Below are positions 16,410-24,789 of a stretch of 52,379 nucleotides of DNA, piece after piece. The position numbers and the translations under genes are program-made. The first letter of the stretch is position 1. Every line of letters starts with the position of its first letter. The notes under the pieces are model-generated. The model was given only the letters and a program-made list of their open reading frames with translations, had not been told where the DNA came from and searched no databases. Source of the DNA: JANYHF01 sp031367715 (lineage in GTDB: Bacteria > Pseudomonadota > Alphaproteobacteria > Rhizobiales > Hyphomicrobiaceae). The stretch spans positions 1 through 52,379 of the forward strand of contig JANLQJ010000312.1 of the NCBI GenBank assembly GCA_031367715.1, written 5' to 3'.

Positions 16410-19400
16410 GACGCGGCTCCGGTATTGGCGGCCGCCAGGAAGTCGGTCTCGACCACCTTGACCTCGACCGGCATGGCGTTCTGGCGCGACACATAAAGCG
16501 TGTGCCCGAGCCGTTCGCCGCCACCCTTGAGCAGCGCCAGCGCAATCGATCGGCCGGCATTTGGGCTGAAATAGGCGCTGGTCACATAGCCCAACATCGG
16601 CACCGGCTTTTCGCGCGGCTCGATGCTGGTGGAAATGACATGCGCGCCTTCCATCAGCACCAGGTTCGGATCGTCGGTCAGCAGACCGACCAGCTGTTTG
16701 CGTTCCTTGCGGGCGGTATCGCTGCGGGTGAGCGAACGCCGTCCGATGAAGTCGGCGCTGGTTTTCACCATGCCGGGCATGCGCAGGTCGCCCGGCGCGA
16801 CGGTGCCGTCGGTATCCTGACCGACGATAATGAAACCCTTTTCGGCGCGCAGCAGATGCATCGCCTCGGTGCCATAGGGCGTGATGCCGTGCGGGGCGCC
16901 CGCCTCCATCACGCGCTGCCAGAGTGCCAGGCCATAGGAGGCCGGGACGTTGATCTCGTAGGACAATTCGCCCGTGAAGGAGATCCGGAAGATGCGTGCC
17001 GGGATGCCGCCCACCGTCGCGTCGCGGAACGACATGAAGGGGAATGTCTCGGGATTGGCGTCAAAGCCATCGGCGACGGCGGCGACAACCTCGGCAGCCT
17101 TGGGCCCGCCAATGGCGGCCACCGCCCATTGTTCGGTGACGCTGGTGAGGTACACTTCGAGATCTGTCCACTCGGTCTGCAGATATTCTTCCAGCCAATT
17201 CAGCACGCGGGCCGCGCCGCCGGTGGTGGTGGTCATGTGGAAATGATCGTCGGCAAGGCAAGCCGTGACGCCATCGTCGAACACCATGCCGTCCTCGCGC
17301 AGCATCAGGCCATAGCGGCAGCGGCCGGGCGCAAGTTTCAACCAGGCATTGGTGTAGACGCGGTTGAGGAATTCGCGTGCATCCTTGCCGCGAACGTCGA
17401 TCTTGCCCAGCGTCGAAGCATCGAGCACGCCGACCGTGCTGCGTGCCGCCTTGGACTCGCGTTGTACGGCGGCGGCGAAACTCTCGCCGGGTTTGGGATA
17501 GGTTTGCGCGCGCAACCATTCGCCGACCGGCTCGAAAATGGCGCCATGCGTTTCGTGCCAATCGTGCATCGGTGTCAAGCGGCGGGGCGCATACAGCCCG
17601 CCGCCATGCTGGCCAGCCAGCGCGCCGAAGGTCACCGGCTTGAACGGCTGGCGATAGGTGGTGACGCCCACCTCCTGGACCGGCTTGCCGAGCGTATCGG
17701 CCAGGATGCCGAAAGCGTTCATGCCGACGGTCTTGCCCTGATCGGTGCCCATGCCGGTGGTGGTGTAGCGCTTGGCGTGTTCGACCGAGCCATAGCCCTC
17801 CTGCACCGCTAGCTGAAGATCCTTGGCCTGCACATCGTTCTGCAGATCGACGAAGGCGCGGCTGCTGCCCTTTGTGCGACCCGACGGCAGCAGCCAGGTG
17901 GCAATCGCGTTGTAGGTGGGCGCCTCGGATTCGGTGCTGACGGGGACCGCTAGCGGTTGGGCGGTAAATCCGGCTTTGCTGGCGGCATCGGCGCCAGCGG
18001 CAGCCCCCTCACGCAGGCACTCGGCCAGGGTCATCGCGCCATTGGCAGCGCCGGCCGAGCGTTCGGCCTGCCAGGATTGGCCGGGACGGAACGCGGGCAA
18101 GCCAGGATCGAAGCGCAGTTTGCCGCGCGATTGCGAGAACAGCGCCGCATTGGGCGACCAACCGCCCGAGACCGCGATCAGGTCGCAGACGATCACAGTT
18201 GCCTCGCCGGTTACGCCACCTTGGCCATCCAGCCGACGCACGACTGCCGTGGTCACGCGTTTGCGTCCGCGCGTCTCGACAATGGAGGCATGCGGGTGCA
18301 CCGGGATGCCGAGCGATGCCGCCTGCCGCATCAGGCTTTCCTCGGGCGCGGGCCGCGCATCGACGATGCCGACCACCTGCACGCCGGCCTTGGCGAGGGC
18401 GAAGGCGGTGGCCCAGGCGCCACTGTTGTTGGTGAAGACAACGGCCCGGTTCCCAGCCTTCACGCCATAGCGATGCAGGTAGGTCTCGACCGCGCTCGCC
18501 AACATGATGCCGGGCCAGTCATTGCCATGGAACACCAGCGGCCGCTCGATGGCGCCGGTCGCGAGCACGATCTCCTTGGCTCGCACGCGCCAGACGCGAT
18601 GGCGCGGCTTTGCGGTGTCGCGTGATGCCGGCGCAAGGTGGTCCTGCACCAATTCATGCAGGGCGACGAAATTGTCGGCGTAGTAGCCAAACGCACAAGT
18701 ACGGGTGAGCAGCGTGACATGCGCGCTGGCTGCCAGTTCGGTGCGGCACGCGATCACCCAATCGCGCGCGGACTTGCCGGCGATGGTGATGTCGTCCGCC
18801 GCCGAAGCATTGAGCCGGCCTCCCAGTTCGGAGGTTTCCTCAACCAGTATGACGCGAGCCCCGGTGCGTGAAGCGGTTTGTGCTGCCAGCAGCCCGGCCG
18901 GTCCGCCGCCTATGACGAGAACATCGCAATGGCGGTTCTGACTCTGGTAGTTATCGGGGTCTGGTCCCCCAGGTGCAGCGCCCAAACCGGCGGCGCGACG
19001 AATCAGCGGTTCGAACAGCATCCATGAGCCGGGCGGACCCATGAAGGTCTTGTAGTAGAAACCGGCCGGTAGCCAACGCCATAAAACATCATTGATTGCG
19101 CCGATATCAAAGTTCAGCGACGGCCAGCAATTTTGAGCAAATGCTCCCAGACCATCATAAAGCTCAATTTCGGTGGCCCGGGTATTTGGATCGGTCGTGT
19201 TGGTGGCAATGCCCACTTGCACCAGCGCGGCGGGGTCCTCCGAGCCGGCGCCGAGAATGCCGCGCGGGCGATGATACTTGAAGCTGCGCGCCACCATGTG
19301 CACGCCGTTGGCCAGCAGCGCCGAAGCCAGCGTGTCACCTGCAAAGCCCTGATAGCTTTGCCGGTCGAAGGTGAACGTGACCGGCTTGCTGCGATCGATC

Positions 19401-19432
19401 AGACCGCCAACCGGGGTACGGAAACGCTGCAT
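16406..19432 (-). CDS. soxA: Sarcosine oxidase alpha subunit
   Basis: Large subunit of the tetrahydrofolate-dependent oxidase that demethylates sarcosine to glycine, passing the methyl group to folate. The 1008-residue length is normal. An N-terminal ferredoxin-like domain (TFDRQSYQGFAGDTLASALL) comes first. A Rossmann dinucleotide-binding domain follows, with GGGPAG at 175-180 and EE ending the second strand. The C-terminal aminomethyltransferase (GcvT) domain is about 610-1000. The family normally works as SoxBDAG, with flavin and zinc in the other subunits; here only A and G are present. Upstream is a terminator (19567-19609) for the MarR gene, so the soxA promoter should lie in 19433-19566. 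Confidence 0.95.
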   Translation of the reverse strand: MQRFRTPVGGLIDRSKPVTFTFDRQSYQGFAGDTLASALLANGVHMVARSFKYHRPRGILGAGSEDPAALVQVGIATNTTDPNTRATEIELYDGLGAFAQNCWPSLNFDIGAINDVLWRWLPAGFYYKTFMGPPGSWMLFEPLIRRAAGLGAAPGGPDPDNYQSQNRHCDVLVIGGGPAGLLAAQTASRTGARVILVEETSELGGRLNASAADDITIAGKSARDWVIACRTELAASAHVTLLTRTCAFGYYADNFVALHELVQDHLAPASRDTAKPRHRVWRVRAKEIVLATGAIERPLVFHGNDWPGIMLASAVETYLHRYGVKAGNRAVVFTNNSGAWATAFALAKAGVQVVGIVDARPAPEESLMRQAASLGIPVHPHASIVETRGRKRVTTAVVRRLDGQGGVTGEATVIVCDLIAVSGGWSPNAALFSQSRGKLRFDPGLPAFRPGQSWQAERSAGAANGAMTLAECLREGAAAGADAASKAGFTAQPLAVPVSTESEAPTYNAIATWLLPSGRTKGSSRAFVDLQNDVQAKDLQLAVQEGYGSVEHAKRYTTTGMGTDQGKTVGMNAFGILADTLGKPVQEVGVTTYRQPFKPVTFGALAGQHGGGLYAPRRLTPMHDWHETHGAIFEPVGEWLRAQTYPKPGESFAAAVQRESKAARSTVGVLDASTLGKIDVRGKDAREFLNRVYTNAWLKLAPGRCRYGLMLREDGMVFDDGVTACLADDHFHMTTTTGGAARVLNWLEEYLQTEWTDLEVYLTSVTEQWAVAAIGGPKAAEVVAAVADGFDANPETFPFMSFRDATVGGIPARIFRISFTGELSYEINVPASYGLALWQRVMEAGAPHGITPYGTEAMHLLRAEKGFIIVGQDTDGTVAPGDLRMPGMVKTSADFIGRRSLTRSDTARKERKQLVGLLTDDPNLVLMEGAHVISTSIEPREKPVPMLGYVTSAYFSPNAGRSIALALLKGGGERLGHTLYVSRQNAMPVEVKVVETDFLAAANTGAAS

Positions 19433-19566
19433 CGGAAAAGCTCTGTTGTCGCGCGGAAACGGCGATGGGGCTGGTGCGGCGGGAGTGAAGCTGGATCAGA
19501 CGTAACAAGCAAGCTTGGCTGCGGCCGATCGCGTCGCAATCGCGGCATCGGCAGGCGCCAATGCGC

Positions 19567-19609
19567 AAAAGGCGCGATCGCATCCGCACGGGATGCCAGA
19601 TCGCGCCTT
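19567..19609 (-). terminator. Intrinsic terminator after the MarR gene
   Basis: On the minus strand the sequence forms an 11-bp outer stem (AAGGCGCGATC with GATCGCGCCTT) and an inner GCATCC/GGATGC stem, followed by TTTT. It lies 60 bp beyond the MarR stop and separates that gene from soxA. Confidence 0.75.
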
Positions 19610-19668
19610 GACTGCGAGGCTCTAAAATAATGCAGGCAAATCAATGGTTTGCCCGATTTTCGTCAGGC

Positions 19669-20124
19669 TCAGCGCTGGGCCTTGGCTTCCACCGAGGTGA
19701 TCAGCTTTTCGAGACTGTCGATGAACGACTTGCGTTCTCCGGCCGTCAGACCGGCCAGCAGACGCTGGTCCGCCTTGACGGCGCCCGGGTCGGCATTCTC
19801 AAGCACGCGCCAACCTTTGTCGGAGAGACGAACGGCATAAGCGCGCGCGTCCTCCTTGGTCCGCTTGCGCTGGATCAGGCCTTTGCCGATCATCCGGCGG
19901 ATGACATCGGCCAGCGTCGAGCGATCAATGCCCGTGCGCTGAACGAGCCCGGTCTGACTGACGCCTTCGTTCTCGGCAATAGTGACGAGAATGGCGTACT
20001 GGCGGGGCGTCAGGTTATCCTTGCCCGCTTCGGCCGCGAACAGCTCGCTCGCGCATTGGGTTGCACGATGCAGAAGGTGCGTCGCGGAGTTTTCAAGTTT
20101 ACGGCTCAGGTTTGCAGGGGTCAT
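19669..20124 (-). CDS. MarR-family transcriptional regulator
   Basis: Dimeric winged-helix repressor of 151 residues. The DNA-binding part contains LTPRQYAILVTIAENEGVSQTGL, of which the first 20 residues carry the first helix pair, then RSTLADVIRRMIGKGLIQRK and the wing RTKEDARAYAVRLSDKG. ATG 20124 has GGTGG just upstream. The frame stays open 51 codons further but that part shows no conservation pattern. The gene may control soxAG downstream or its own promoter. The ligand is unknown. Confidence 0.9.
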   Translation of the reverse strand: MTPANLSRKLENSATHLLHRATQCASELFAAEAGKDNLTPRQYAILVTIAENEGVSQTGLVQRTGIDRSTLADVIRRMIGKGLIQRKRTKEDARAYAVRLSDKGWRVLENADPGAVKADQRLLAGLTAGERKSFIDSLEKLITSVEAKAQR

Positions 20125-20310
20125 CTTACCACCAATGTTAATTTCTGCCTCGTACTCGCGATTGGGCGCAAGTCTTGGAGAGGTTGTTCTGATCGAATGG
20201 TGATCCAGGAGTGTCTGAGAGCCAACAAAGCATTGCTCAGGCCACAACAAGTTAGCGGGAATACGCGGACTGGTCAATCCTGAGTTGTCTAAATATCTTC
20301 ATTCGCTGCA

Positions 20311-20324
20311 TTGACCTGAATCAA
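20311..20324. promoter_or_regulatory. Possible FNR/FixK-type box
   Basis: TTGACCTGAATCAA fits TTGAT-N4-ATCAA with one mismatch and keeps the TTGA-N6-TCAA core. It lies four bases beyond the yciB stop and about 190 bp upstream of the MarR start, on whose strand it would act. One such match is expected by chance in a window this size, so only the intergenic, AT-rich position supports it. Confidence 0.3.
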
Positions 20325-20327
20325 ACG

Positions 20328-20987
20328 TCAACGCAGATGATCAGCAGACTGTGGTGTTTTCGCGTCTTCGGCCACCGGATCGGTGGAAAATTGCTTGAAC
20401 AACCCGAGCTGCATCAGCATGAAGACGAAAGTCAGCGGAAAACTGGCGAATTTCGATGCGGCCCAGGCCTCGGTCGACAAGTAGTGCCGTGCCGCTTCGT
20501 TGATGAGAGCCAGCAGGATGAAAAACAGACCCCAGCGCAGCTGCAGCTTGCGCCAACCCTGCTCAGTGAGGCGAATTGCCTCGCCCAGCAGCACGCGCAC
20601 GAACAGCTGGTTGAACAAGAGGCCGCCAAGCAGGGCGCCAGCAAACAGCAGATTGATGATGGTCGGCTTGATTTTGACGAATAGATCGTTGTGCAGCCAG
20701 ATCGTCAGCGAGCCGAAAATCAGCACGCCAGCTCCAGTCACCAGCGCCATGGTCGAGACCCGCTTGAACAGTAACCAGCTGATCAGCAGTGAGATGGCGG
20801 TTGCGGCCATGCACAGGGCGGTGGCCCAGAAGATGCCGAACAGCAGGTTGGAGACGAAGAAGACGATCAGTGGAAACAGATCGAGGCCGGTCTTGGCCAG
20901 ATGCGCATTCAGATCGGCAGGCGGCAGTGTTGCCGGCTCGACGGCACGTGCTGCGAGGCTGGCGGGCTTGCCGTCGTCTTTGGCCAT
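20328..20987 (-). CDS. yciB: YciB-family inner-membrane septation protein (second copy in operon)
   Basis: A polytopic membrane protein of 219 residues with about five helices. Family segments are VKIKPTIINLLFAGALLGG, then LTEQGWRKLQLRWGLFFI and ALINEAARHYLSTEAWA, the usual W-x-R-W and NE signatures of YciB/IspZ. YciB is tied to cell envelope synthesis and septation in other bacteria. The next gene upstream, six bases away, is another member of the same family with low identity. The C-terminal FKQFSTDPVAEDAK tail is cytoplasmic. Confidence 0.9.
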   Translation of the reverse strand: MAKDDGKPASLAARAVEPATLPPADLNAHLAKTGLDLFPLIVFFVSNLLFGIFWATALCMAATAISLLISWLLFKRVSTMALVTGAGVLIFGSLTIWLHNDLFVKIKPTIINLLFAGALLGGLLFNQLFVRVLLGEAIRLTEQGWRKLQLRWGLFFILLALINEAARHYLSTEAWAASKFASFPLTFVFMLMQLGLFKQFSTDPVAEDAKTPQSADHLR

Positions 20988-20993
20988 CGCTGC

Positions 20994-21725
20994 TCAACCT
21001 CGACGAATCTGAGCGGCGGACTGCGCAATCCGCGGCATTTTGTTCGTATCATCGGCTTTGCGGTCGGTTTTGCCGAAAATGTCGCCGCCACCCATGGGCT
21101 TGTCATGATCATCACGATGGCGCTTGAGCAGCGGCAGCATGAACGCGGCAAACAGCACTGTGAACGGCATCAGAAACACGACCTTGAATGTCGCCCACGC
21201 CTGGTCAGCCGGATGCGACACGCCTGGCAGATGCGGACCTGGGTAGATGACATTGGCGCCGCGCCAGACCACTTCGTTCAGCAAGGCGATGAAAAAGAAG
21301 TAGATCATCCAGCGCCGGGTGATGACGCGCCAGCCATTGTCGGTGAGATTGAGATCTTCGCCGATCAGAGGCCGCAACAGAGGCTTATCGAGAACCAGGC
21401 CAGCCGCAAGGATGGAGCCGAAAATCGTGCTGACGATGGTCGGCTTCAGCTTCACCCACATCGGATCGACCATGATCACCGTCCCGGCAGCGGCAATCAG
21501 CCCGGTCACGCCGGTGATGATCGCCATCAAGGCCAGACGGCGATAGAGCAGCCAAATCACCACCAGACTGATCAGCGTGGCAACACCCAGAACGGCCGAG
21601 CCGACATAGATGTCGTAGCGGTCAACGGTGATCAGAAACAGACCGAGCGGAGCAAATTCCAGCAGCAGCTTGACGAACAACTTGGATCGGACGATGCTCA
21701 GTATCTGATTGATAAACGACGGCAT
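20994..21725 (-). CDS. YciB-family inner-membrane protein, divergent paralog (first copy)
   Basis: A 243-residue polytopic protein sharing the YciB landmarks in the same order: WVKLKPTIVSTIFGSILAAG, LTDNGWRVITRRWMIYFFF, ALLNEVVWRG and QAWATFKVVFLMPFT. It differs through most of the hydrophobic sequence and carries a longer hydrophilic C-terminus (about 205-243, rich in Lys, Asp and Arg). Both copies retain the motif residues, so neither looks like a decaying duplicate. It follows ftsY by 88 bp, on the same strand. Confidence 0.85.
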   Translation of the reverse strand: MPSFINQILSIVRSKLFVKLLLEFAPLGLFLITVDRYDIYVGSAVLGVATLISLVVIWLLYRRLALMAIITGVTGLIAAAGTVIMVDPMWVKLKPTIVSTIFGSILAAGLVLDKPLLRPLIGEDLNLTDNGWRVITRRWMIYFFFIALLNEVVWRGANVIYPGPHLPGVSHPADQAWATFKVVFLMPFTVLFAAFMLPLLKRHRDDHDKPMGGGDIFGKTDRKADDTNKMPRIAQSAAQIRRG

Positions 21726-21813
21726 TTTGGCTCAACCCCTGATCTTTATGCGGCTTGGCGCAGCGTTAGACTACGGCCTCATGGCGAAGATTTGGTGTCA
21801 ATAACCCCCGCGA

Positions 21814-22935
21814 CTATTCGCCCGCGATGGCCAATGCGAAATCCTTAGGCTCAAAGGCTTGCAGATCGTCCGCGCTCTCACCGACGCCGATGGCATGCAC
21901 CGGGAGACCATATTTGGCAGCGATGGCCACCAATATCCCGCCACGAGCCGTGCCGTCCAGCTTGGTCATGATCAATCCTGTGACACCGGCGCGGGCCTGA
22001 AACACCTCGACCTGATTGAGCGCGTTCTGGCCGGTGGTGGCATCAAGGGTCAGCACCACATCATGCGGCGCCGTCGGATCGACCTTGCGTATGACGCGCA
22101 CAACCTTTTCCAGTTCCTGCATCAGGCCTTCTTTGTTCTGCAACCGGCCCGCCGTGTCGATCAACAACACGTCGAACTGGCCTGCCTTGGCTTCGGTTAC
22201 CGCCTCGAACGCCAAGCTGGCAGCGTCCGAGCCGACCGAGCGCGCGATCACCGCCGAACCCGTCCGCTCGCCCCAGATCTTCAGCTGATCAATAGCGGCG
22301 GCCCGAAACGTATCGCCGGCCGCCAGCATGACCTTGTAGCCGGAGCCGCGATAACGCTCGGCCAGTTTGCCGATGGTCGTGGTTTTACCGGTGCCGTTGA
22401 CACCAATCATGAGAATGACATGGGGGCGGCGTGCCACTTCGACAAGGAGCGGGCGGGCAACGGGTTCGAGAACCCTGACAATTTCCGCCGCCAAAACCGC
22501 GCGCACTTCCTCGGGGGCAATGGTTTTGTCGAAGCGATCTGCCTTCAGGCGGGCGGTGATGCGGCTGGTCGTCTCCAGTCCCAGATCGGCCTGGATCAAC
22601 AGGTCTTCCAGGTCTTCCAGCGTCGAGGCATCGAGCTTGCGCTTGGTAAAGACATCGGTAATGCCGCGCGACAGGACTGTGGAGGTCTTGGCAAGGCCCT
22701 GTTGCAGCCGCTGCAACCAGCTCAGCTTGGCGGGCGCGGCCCCCGTCGCGAGCGGCGAAACATCCAGCGCTGGTTCAGCCACCGCGCTGTCCATGGTGTC
22801 GTCCTCAGCCGCTTGGTAAGCCAGTGACTCAGGTCCCGTCGCGTCGACCCCGGAATCATCGACGACTGCGGCTGGGTCGTTGGCGCCGAACATCCGTCCG
22901 AACAATCCGCGCTTGGGTTTTTCCAGCGCGCTCAT
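21814..22935 (-). CDS. ftsY: Signal recognition particle receptor FtsY
   Basis: SRP-family GTPase that receives ribosome-nascent chain complexes from Ffh at the inner membrane. The 373-residue product has an acidic, Ala/Asp-rich N-terminal A domain (1-70) beginning with a basic amphipathic start (KPKRGLFGRMFG). The helical N domain is about 71-165, and the G domain carries P-loop GVNGTGKTT at 178-186, then DTAGRLQNKEGLM and TKLDGTARGG. It overlaps the dapF stop by ATGA. Confidence 0.96.
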   Translation of the reverse strand: MSALEKPKRGLFGRMFGANDPAAVVDDSGVDATGPESLAYQAAEDDTMDSAVAEPALDVSPLATGAAPAKLSWLQRLQQGLAKTSTVLSRGITDVFTKRKLDASTLEDLEDLLIQADLGLETTSRITARLKADRFDKTIAPEEVRAVLAAEIVRVLEPVARPLLVEVARRPHVILMIGVNGTGKTTTIGKLAERYRGSGYKVMLAAGDTFRAAAIDQLKIWGERTGSAVIARSVGSDAASLAFEAVTEAKAGQFDVLLIDTAGRLQNKEGLMQELEKVVRVIRKVDPTAPHDVVLTLDATTGQNALNQVEVFQARAGVTGLIMTKLDGTARGGILVAIAAKYGLPVHAIGVGESADDLQAFEPKDFALAIAGE

Positions 22936-23780
22936 GCCAGCAGCATCGCAGGCTCAAGGGCGCCGACAAAATCGAGCTGCACCGGGCCAGTCATCCACAT
23001 ATGGTCATCGGCCCGCCAATCGACATGCAGGTCGCCACCCGGTTGCGTCACGGTGACGGCGCGATCGGTGAGGTTCTTGCGCGCCGCGCACACCGTGGCC
23101 GCGCATGCGCCCGTCCCGCAGGCCTTGGTGATACCGATGCCGCGCTCCCAGACGCGCAGGATCATGGTCGTCGGCGAAGTGATCTGCGCCAATGATATGT
23201 TGGCGCGATCTGGAAAGCGCGGATGGTTTTCCAGGATCGGCCCGAAGCGATCGAGCTGGAATGCGTTCACATCCTCAACCCAAAAGATGCAATGCGGATT
23301 GCCGACATTCACCACCGACGGCGAGTGCAAGATCGGCTTGTCGATCGGCCCGAGCTGCAGTTCGATCTGCTTGGTGTCGTGGAACGGCTCGGATAGCGGG
23401 ATCTCGTCCCAGCGGAATTTCGGTTTGCCCATATTGACGGTGACCGAGCCGTCCTTATGCACCTTGGTGCGCAGCACGCCAGCCTTGGTTTCCAACTGCG
23501 GCTCGGCGATGCCGCTCTCTTCGTTCACCAGCCAGGCGATGCAGCGCGAGGCGTTGCCGCAGGCGGACGATTCCGAGCCATCGGCATTGTAGAACCGCAT
23601 CAACAGCTCGGCGCGCGTCGACGGCTCCAGCACCACCACCGTATCGCAGCCGATGCCACTGTTGCGGTCGGCGATGCGCTGCACGGCCGCCGGTGTCAGC
23701 GGCAGCTTGGTCTGGCGGGCGTCCAGCACGACGAAGTCGTTGCCGAGACCGTTCATCTTGCGGAAAGGGGTGGTTGTCAT
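22932..23780 (-). CDS. dapF: Diaminopimelate epimerase
   Basis: Converts LL- to meso-diaminopimelate for lysine and peptidoglycan. The 282-residue enzyme is cofactor-free and uses two cysteines, both present in their motifs: ADGSESSACGNASRC and KACGTGACAATVCA. The start MTTTPFRKMNGLGNDF at 23780 matches the family; the upstream in-frame codons do not. It is the first gene of dapF-ftsY-yciB-yciB, coupled to ftsY by a four-base overlap. The MiaB-like methylthiotransferase gene often found between the two in this class is absent. Confidence 0.96.
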   Translation of the reverse strand: MTTTPFRKMNGLGNDFVVLDARQTKLPLTPAAVQRIADRNSGIGCDTVVVLEPSTRAELLMRFYNADGSESSACGNASRCIAWLVNEESGIAEPQLETKAGVLRTKVHKDGSVTVNMGKPKFRWDEIPLSEPFHDTKQIELQLGPIDKPILHSPSVVNVGNPHCIFWVEDVNAFQLDRFGPILENHPRFPDRANISLAQITSPTTMILRVWERGIGITKACGTGACAATVCAARKNLTDRAVTVTQPGGDLHVDWRADDHMWMTGPVQLDFVGALEPAMLLA

Positions 23781-23852
23781 CGCGCACATATAGGGCGGCG
23801 GGCCGGACGGGGCAATGTGCTCTGCCCAGCTTGTCAATTTGCCTGTGGGCGA

Positions 23853-23963
23853 TCAGGCCTTGCCGCCTGGTCGTTCCATGACGGGGTGGCTGGTCAGGAA
23901 GAAGAGCACGGCGACGACGGCCGCGTAGACCAGCACATGGATGACGTCATGTTTCAACTTCAT
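23853..23963 (-). CDS. Possible small membrane protein
   Basis: A 36-residue frame beginning MKLKHDVIHVLVYAAVVAVL, with one hydrophobic helix, then FFLTSHPVMERPGGKA and a stop. The open frame extends about 20 codons upstream without a better start. It could be a real small protein of the dapF upstream region or the C-terminal scrap of a deleted membrane protein. There is no clear ribosome binding site. The rest of 23781-24182 shows nothing else. Confidence 0.3.
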   Translation of the reverse strand: MKLKHDVIHVLVYAAVVAVLFFLTSHPVMERPGGKA

Positions 23964-24182
23964 GTTGGCGATGAGGGTGCCAACCAAGACGCACAGCAGC
24001 CGGCTCCCGCTGTGCGGACGCGGGTGCGCCGCAAATCAGTGCGCCGGTTGTAGAGCGGGGCGCGACCATCGCCGAGTAGAAGCAAGTGCATATAGTTAGG
24101 CAGGTGGCGAGCGAATGCGTCGGCTTTGCGCGCCGGCGAAACGGCTGTCATGATATCGCGAACAACCAACCAAGGAGCCCTC

Positions 24183-24578
24183 ATGGCCAAATCGATCCAC
24201 GTGATGGTGCGCGTCCTCGACGAGTCGCGCTCCGTCGACTTTTATGGCAAGTCGTTCGGCCTCAAGGTGGCCGATCGCTTCGATTTCCCCGAGTTCACGC
24301 TGGTTTACCTGCGCAACGCCGAGGCTGATTTCGAGCTTGAGCTGACCATCAACAAGGGCCGGACGGAGCCCTATGCGCTGGGCGATGGCTACGGGCATGT
24401 GGCGTTCGCGGTCGATGATCTGGCGGCAGAACATGCGCGGTTCAAGGCATTGGGATTGACGCCGCGTGATATCGTGGAGTTCAAGCGCGAGGGCGCGCTG
24501 ATGGCGCGGTTCTTCTTCGTGGCTGACCCGGATGGCTACAAGATCGAGGTGCTGCAGACGCACGGGCGCTATCGGTGA
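24183..24578 (+). CDS. gloA: Glyoxalase I (lactoylglutathione lyase), VOC superfamily
   Basis: Converts the hemithioacetal of methylglyoxal and glutathione to S-lactoylglutathione. The 131-residue protein shows paired beta-alpha-beta-beta-beta modules. Putative metal ligands sit in the expected places: His in SIHVMVRV, Glu in FELELT, His in GYGHVAFAVDD and Glu in YKIEVLQ. ATG 24183 has AAGGAG just upstream; the frame continues 19 codons further but without family sequence. It is a single gene between dapF and a repeat element. Confidence 0.9.
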   Translation: MAKSIHVMVRVLDESRSVDFYGKSFGLKVADRFDFPEFTLVYLRNAEADFELELTINKGRTEPYALGDGYGHVAFAVDDLAAEHARFKALGLTPRDIVEFKREGALMARFFFVADPDGYKIEVLQTHGRYR

Positions 24579-24601
24579 GGGTGTAATACCGTGCAGCGAA
24601 A

Positions 24602-24773
24602 GGTTTGACCGGTCTTTGACGTGGCTGTTGGCGGAGCCCATGGCGTAGGGGCGGGCAGCGCCCGCCCAGTCGATCCGAGCCGTGCCGAACTTGAGCGGGC
24701 GCTGCCCGCCCCTATCGCCTTGATCGACGATAGAAACCAATTCCAAGTTCGAAGGATATTGAGCGGTCAAACC
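24602..24773. repeat. Palindromic element, second subfamily
   Basis: Built like copies A-D: outer ends GGTTTGACCG and CGGTCAAACC are inverted repeats, CATGGCGTAGGGGCG lies inside the left arm as in copy A, and two GC-rich hairpin units complement each other. The core sequence differs, however: GGGCGGGC-AGC-GCCCGCCC here against GGGCGCAC-AGCA-GTGCGCCC there. Both halves of each stem have changed together. It lies between the ends of two convergent genes. Confidence 0.75.
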
Positions 24774-24789
24774 TTGGGAGGGCAATGTA

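Noticed and set aside
20901..21848. Open frame antisense to the divergent YciB gene (315 codons)
   Set aside because: Gln/His/Asp/Arg-rich shadow with no family features.
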